Source: Diplosphaera chodatii (taxonomy: Eukaryota > Chlorophyta > Trebouxiophyceae > Prasiolales > Stichococcaceae). From it: a DNA stretch of 64,000 bases. Below the pieces are notes generated by a model. It was given only the letters and a program-made list of their open reading frames with translations, was not told the origin of the DNA and made no database searches. Below, one piece after another: positions 58,623 through 64,000 of this stretch. The stretch's first letter is position 1; the number at the start of each line of letters is the position of its first letter. The position numbers and the translations under genes were made by a program. Location: contig JAALGY010000016.1 in assembly GCA_032358165.1 (NCBI GenBank), positions 496,001 to 560,000 of the forward strand. Reading direction: 5' to 3'.

Positions 58623-61600
58623 ATGGCGCATGACCTTTGTGTGTGGGGCCTAGACCCTGAGGACTGGACCAGGGAGAAGGACGCCATGATCAACCACGGT
58701 AACAAAGCTTCTGCTGTGGCACCCGAGATGCATCTTGCAACGGCACCAGCATTCACAATGGTGCATACGGTGTGTCGTTTTACTACGGGCTGAGCCTGTG
58801 CAGCTGACCCGCAGGTTGCATAGGTCCAATAGAGTTCCAGGTAGAGGGAGACGTGGCATGGTGCGCAGGATGCTTCCTCTTCTGGGCTGCCGCTGATGCC
58901 TGCGCAACCACCCTCGAGCGTAAGTCTCTCTGCTCGGAACCCTCGACAGAATGGTCAACAGATGACTACTTGCAGACTGAAAGGTTATTACCGACGAGCT
59001 GTACGTGCTCTGTAATGTCGCAGCATATCGGCAACCCTGGCTGGCGTCTGCACAGGGCACTTAGACATCGGCCCCGGCGGGTTGGCATCTACCCACAATG
59101 GCAATACTTTGGCAAGAACACAGCCACGGCAATGTCGAAGCTGGTGACGCTGGCCGAGCTGCTGGGCTGCCGGAATGGGCTGCAGCTACTGGAGCGCCCT
59201 CAAGGGCAAAGCCTGGCGTGTGGTGCGGCTACCATACTGGCCACCATCGAAGAGGCAGGCGGAGTGCAGACATTTGCAGCAGCGGACCCAGACGCGGCCG
59301 CCTTCCTGTGCCACAGCCTCATGCAGGCCGTCTGCGACCCGCGCCGCCGCTGGCTACCCAGCGACGCGCGGCGGCGTGTGGAGGCCGCCTTTGCGGTGCT
59401 GGGGCCGTCGAAGCTGAGGGCCGCAGCTGCGGGGCTGCGTGAGGGTGTGCCCGGGGCGCCCGCACGTGCCTGCAGCACCATTCGGCTGACGCACGCATTG
59501 CTGCAGCCCAAGGGGGAGGTTGCAGAGTGCAAAAGGCATGCGGCACTCAGGGCGGCGGCGTTTTGCCAGGTGCATCGGCAGCTTTGATGTACCGCCGCCA
59601 TGGCGTGTGCTCTGATTCTTCTGGGCAACTGGTGAAATTATCTGTTCTCTTCCCTGCTGTATCTTTCACAGCTGGCAGAGTCCTGAAATAGGTAGCTGTT
59701 TCTTGCTTTACCCAGTATGGGTAGTCAAAAAGTGCTGCACATCTAGCCCTAACCTACAAACTTCTGTCGGCCGCAGGACCATGCAGTGGACTGCCTTGAG
59801 CTACTGCGTGCAATCTCAGATGCACTTTCGGTCTGGTCAGCAGAAATCCGCACGGTAGCCCAGGAGCTGGGAGGCAACGTACACCAGCCCCTGCACCCAC
59901 TGAGCACAGGCTCCGAACGGCATGAGTCCAGCATCTGGCTGCCAACAGCAGCAGCCAGCCTGCTGCGGCTGATGCGCGAGTGTGGTGTGCTCCCTGCGGT
60001 GGACCAGCAACAGCTGCTGGACACCCTGGGGCAGCTCATTCAAAAGGTGCTTCCATTCCCTGCACATCTGTGCTGGAAGCTGTAATTAGTGCTGCCGCGT
60101 CGCCAAGCTTCTGGGCTGCTGATGATGTGCCATCTAGGTGCAGGGGATGTGGCGATATGCGTTGCACAGAGAGGCTCCGGCGCTGCAGCTGCTCCTGATG
60201 TGAACGAACCTGACTTGCCAAAGGGGCAGCGCTTGCTCCGCAGGTGGTCTTCTTCATGCAGCAAGAGGAGCATGTGGCTGCGGCTGGGCTGTGGTCCGGG
60301 GATCACAGTCTGCCAACTGCCGCCTGCTGCATCGGGCAGACGCTCCGCACCATCGTGGCTGTGCTGGAATATACATGTGGGGCACCGTCTTCACACTGAC
60401 AAAACCTTGAACGGCAGCATGTATGGCCATGTATGCTGCGGCCCAACCTCACAAGCACTTTGCTCATGGTTGAGGCAGTGCAGCTATGCTCAGCCAGCTG
60501 ACCCTGCCTTGCACAGCTGCTGACATGGCCGCAGCCTGCCGTTGCCACCATGTCGCCCCAAGAGCCACCGGCTGCAGGGGATGCGAGGCGTGCTGTGTGG
60601 CAATGCGCAGGCAGGGCGAGCCATGAGATTGCAGGGGTGCCAGGGGTGCCAGCCCTGCACGCCGCCATCACGAAGGCTGTGCACATTGCTGTCAAGCACT
60701 TGACGGCGCCACGGCACGTCGCCGTACTGTACCAGCTATCGCTGCTCTCCCATTTCACCATGATGGGTGTGGAATTATGTCAGACTTGTACACTGCAAGA
60801 CACTGTGCAAAGCGGCCAGAGTAGGGCCTTGGATGTGTTCATTGTGTGATTAGCATGGCAGGCCGCTGGTCATGATTGCGGCACCTACCCTTGCCTGCAG
60901 CAACTGGCAAGGCAATGGTGCACTCATTGGCAGCCTGCCTTGCACTTGCAGGTGGCGCCCCCTTCACGGCGAAGGACGTCTGCACGCTGATGACCCAGGT
61001 GGCCCAGATACGCCAGATCATCACCACCTGGCCCAGCAGCCCTCCGCAGGAGCTGCTGCCATCCGGCAGCAGAGTGGCAGAGGACCTGCTGACTGTCATA
61101 GAGCGGCTCCCGCCCGCCGATCAGGTATGCTGTGTGCTGCGGTGCCATGCATGATGTATAATGCCTGTGGCAACGTCGACTACATTCGCGGCGGTGCGCT
61201 TCGCTTTGCCGCTGGCCTGGCTAATTGCTGTGCTGACTGCAGCTGGCACTGCTGATGGGTGAAAATGCGCACCAACTGGGCGCGTTTATAACAGTGAGTG
61301 GCGTTGCTTGTCGGTTGAGTTGAACGCTTTGTTGCTGCAAGCTGCATGTGGGGTGAAATGTGCATGAGCACAGAGGAGCACAGCATCACCGTGCACACTG
61401 CAGGCCACATGCAACGACGCTGAAGCCGACGGCGGCATTACGGACACCAGCTCCATCTTCTACACGGGGGCGGCTGATGCTCTGGCAACGGCACTGCAGG
61501 TCCGTCCTGGCCCCCTGCACCTTAAAGAGCGACATCTGGACCTGCACATTGTGATGCTGATGCCTGCATGCATGCATGCCTGCATCACAACAGCATCAGC

Positions 61601-63419
61601 ATCGAATCAGGATGCCATAAGGCCTGATCTGCCGAAGGGTCCGACAGTGATCGACAGCAGTATCAGCACAGTGAGGCAGCCGGTTGCACTGCGTAGGTGG
61701 CGCCGTCCAGAAATGTGCGAGGCTTGGAATGCTTGCTGCCAAAAGACAACCGCAGCTGCCTCGCTCTGGGGCTGCTGGACGCTCCACGTGCTCTGCTGAA
61801 AGCCATGCAGGTGCGACTGGGATCTTGTCAAACCTTGTGCACATCACTCGTATGCCGGTGCTGTTGGGTATGTGCTTGCTGCTCACCTGGTGAATTGGTG
61901 CTGTTTGGGGTATGTTCTTGCCGCTCACCCTCTGATTCAGTTGGTTTGTGTGCAGCTGTGCCCTCAGTGCGCAAAACACGTGGCATCATATATGCATCGG
62001 CACCATTCACACGTGACTCGATTCAGAATTGCATGCATCAGGTTGCAAAGGCCGCGGCGGCTGCGGGCCAGCCGTGGGCAGGCAACGCCATTGCAGCGCT
62101 GGTGCGCGCCGGCCTCGGCAGCGTGCAGCTCGCGCATGCAGAGGCTGCGGCGCAAGAGGCTTGGGTGCCCCCGACGCCTGGTGCCCAACGCCCAGATCCC
62201 AGCAAGCCGAACAAAACGCTGGGCGAGGCAGCCGACATCCTGCAGGGTGCCGCTGAAGTGATGACTCCACCAGTGACATGCTCGCTTGCCAAGCAAGGCT
62301 TGGTCGCCCCCTTGCTACAGGTGTCTGCCCACCTTGAGCACCCCGATACAGCAGCTGCTTCTGGGAAACTGGTGTTGCTGGGTCCATGCAACCTGTGCCA
62401 CCTGCATACAAAGTCAATGCTAATCCGCATGTAGCGCCATAGGTTGCAGTGTGTTGCAGCCGTCTACAGATGCTGGTTGCTTGGTCACAGCAAGGCAGCA
62501 GAGTAGGAACGCCACTGATCATGAGCATCGCAAAACTGCAGGCGCTGCCATGGCAAGCGTGCGCGTCGGGCAGAGCGGACAGCATGGCATCGTGGCTGCC
62601 CACAGAGGCTGGCATCACTGCTACCTGCAAGATCCTCGCAAGAGTGCTGGCCGCTGATGCATCGGCTTGCGTGGGCGTGCTGCGGGATGGCAGCTGGGAT
62701 GAGGCTGTGCAGTGTGTCAGGTGCGCACCGATGCAAATACTGATTAGGTCGCACTGAATGTGCTGAACTCCGAAAGCATCTGCAGCAACGGGTGGCCTTT
62801 TGTGCACACACGCCTTCACCAGATGAGTCCTGGGTGCTTCGAATAGGGACCTGCAACCGCCGCCAGGCGCTGCTCCAGGGTGGCCTGAGCGGCGAGAGGC
62901 AGTGTTGCGCACAGTGTCGGCCGTGTTGGAGGGCGGCAGCGGAGGCAGCAGCAAGACGAAGGGTAGCAGCGCAGCAGCAGCAGACGCTGCTGCCGTCGCC
63001 GCAGCAGACCGCGCCATGCAGCAGCTGTTGGTGAGCTGTGCAAAGGCATTTTCATCACTGGGTGTGAGACCTTGGCATGGTGGGTGGTGCAAGATGCTGA
63101 CCACAACCACATAAATAGGTACACAAACATAAAAAGTGGCAGCGATTTCCAGGCACTGGATACGTAATGTGTATAACGTTAAGCAACAGATGGGGCACGG
63201 ATGATCAGTCCACATTCGCGCTGCATGAAGGCAGAAGAGCAGCCTTCACACCGACCAAAGCAGCGCAGCAAGGCAGCCACCAAGCGTGCACGCAAGAAGG
63301 CAGCCAAGAAGCGGGCGGACGTTGCAGCAGCTCATGCGCTGCCTACTGAGGAGACGGCTCAGCTGGAGTACATGAATGCTCATTCCAGCGCTGCAGGCCA
63401 CATTATACAGAACATGTGA
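58623..63419 (+). CDS. B4: B-family helical-repeat protein with truncated C terminus
   Basis: Exon 1 (58623-58698, 76 nt, same length as in B3) encodes LCVWGLDPEDWTREKD. Following exons: about 58815-58919 (GDVAWCAGCFLFWAAADACA), about 59060-59569 (AELLGCRNGLQLLERPQG), 59777-60046 (LLDTLGQLIQKV), 60244-about 60390, about 60615-60780, about 60952-61123, about 61240-61292, about 61404-61499, about 61697-61810, about 62042-62321 (GNAIAALVRAGLGSVQLAHA), about 62541-62719 (KILARVLAADASACVGVL), about 62845-63026 and a last exon from about 63231. The last exon has the basic linker (KRARKKAAKKRAD) but stops at 63419, before any U-box. Degenerate U-box DNA follows. The body has no seen break, so a U-box-less protein may be made. 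Confidence 0.68.
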
Positions 63420-63506
63420 TGGCTCAGGCTCGGTGAGCCTGCAGCGGCTGGTAGCAGACATTGGCGATCCTGCAACACCGGCAGACTTGCGGCCATCAAA
63501 CGGCAA

Positions 63507-63690
63507 CGAAGGTCATGCGGAGACCCTGTGCTGAATAGCGATTGGAACGCTAGCTGCAGGGGAATGCCCTGGGGGCCGCTGGAGCAGCTCGCAGCCAACA
63601 TTGGATTGCACTCGGTCGACTTTCAGCCAGTGACCCAGAAAGCAGAACGCGACAATGTGCTGCATGCAACCGTGTGCTGCGCTACATGTA
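63507..63690 (+). pseudogene. Decayed U-box exon of B4
   Basis: DNA here aligns by eye with the U-box of B1: one frame gives KVMRRPCAE then a stop (B1 QVMRDPVLCG); another gives LEQLAANIG (B1 LQEWLAANAG); GACAATGTGCTGCATGCAAC parallels the B1 segment encoding NMVPNH. Frameshifts and an in-frame TAG separate the pieces. Confidence 0.6.
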
Positions 63691-64000
63691 TAGTATAGCA
63701 GCTGCGTCTAGGCCAAACTGGAAGACAACCAGTCTTGCAGGTGTATTAGAAGGAGCTTCGAGATATTTGGTTCTAGTGAGAGACGGTATGTCTCGGTGGG
63801 TCAACCATACAAGTCATATAGATAGTAGTCCACCCAGCAAGGCAGGCACCAGCATGTCAAGCGAAAGGTCTGCACGCTCTGTGAGTCTGTGTTCCACCAT
63901 GCGTGAGGCTGTGGATGCAAGCATGACATTACCATGTCGACCAGTCAGAACACGCCAGCAACGTGCAAGCCACTGCAGGTGCACGACCAGGGGTGTGCCG
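63691..64000. other. Right edge, nothing recognised
   Basis: No conserved frame, repeat or family match was seen. Confidence 0.4.

Noticed and set aside
1..64000. Bacterial origin of the window
   Set aside because: Short exons with GT/AG splice sites and eukaryotic U-box, F-box, NB-ARC and alpha-kinase genes rule it out.

Overview
The window is nuclear DNA of a eukaryote, most likely a chlorophyte green alga. It is GC-rich, and its genes are cut into many short exons joined by GTGAGT/GTGCG-type donors and CAG acceptors. The proteins are Ala/Leu/Gln-rich with CAG-encoded tracts, and a TGTAA polyadenylation-type signal follows one gene. Species cannot be named from sequence alone. No RNA gene, CRISPR array, bacterial operon or intact transposon was seen. 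Most long antisense ORFs are shadows of repetitive GC-rich coding sequence.

Left half (1-28 kb): two plant-type TIR-NB-ARC-LRR (TNL) receptor genes lie on the + strand. TNL-1 has lost its 5' part to the window edge (35-3205). TNL-2 is complete from TIR to last LRR (14715-19486). Downstream of each TNL, on the minus strand, are an F-box-like gene (6666-8078; 20114-20417, frameshifted) and a long helical protein ending in a U-box (A1 8548-13677; A2 20896-25881). TNL, F-box and U-box genes thus form a block present twice in tandem, with almost the same U-box-stop to F-box-start spacing (about 470 and 480 bp). A third F-box gene (26500-27946) follows.

Right half (29-64 kb): four members of a second helical-repeat/U-box family are present. 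B1 (+, 29340-34314) and B3 (-, 52767-57894) keep the U-box. B2 (-, 46521-50939) has lost it, and B4 (+, 58623-63419) has a decayed one. B3 and B4 are divergently transcribed from about 0.7 kb. Between B1 and B2 lie a von Willebrand A (VWA) protein of the VWA/alpha-kinase type (-, 34767-37485), an unrecognised poly-Gln/poly-Ala protein (+, 37774-41866) and a stand-alone alpha-kinase (-, 42328-45007).

Interpretation (inference): this looks like a rapidly evolving cluster combining NLR-type receptors, putative ubiquitin-ligase components (U-box, F-box) and an atypical kinase system. Tandem duplication, gain or loss of the U-box, intron turnover and broken copies are all visible. Exon models were built by splice-site reading and by comparing paralogs; where phases were checked they are stated. 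Most 5' ends are uncertain.
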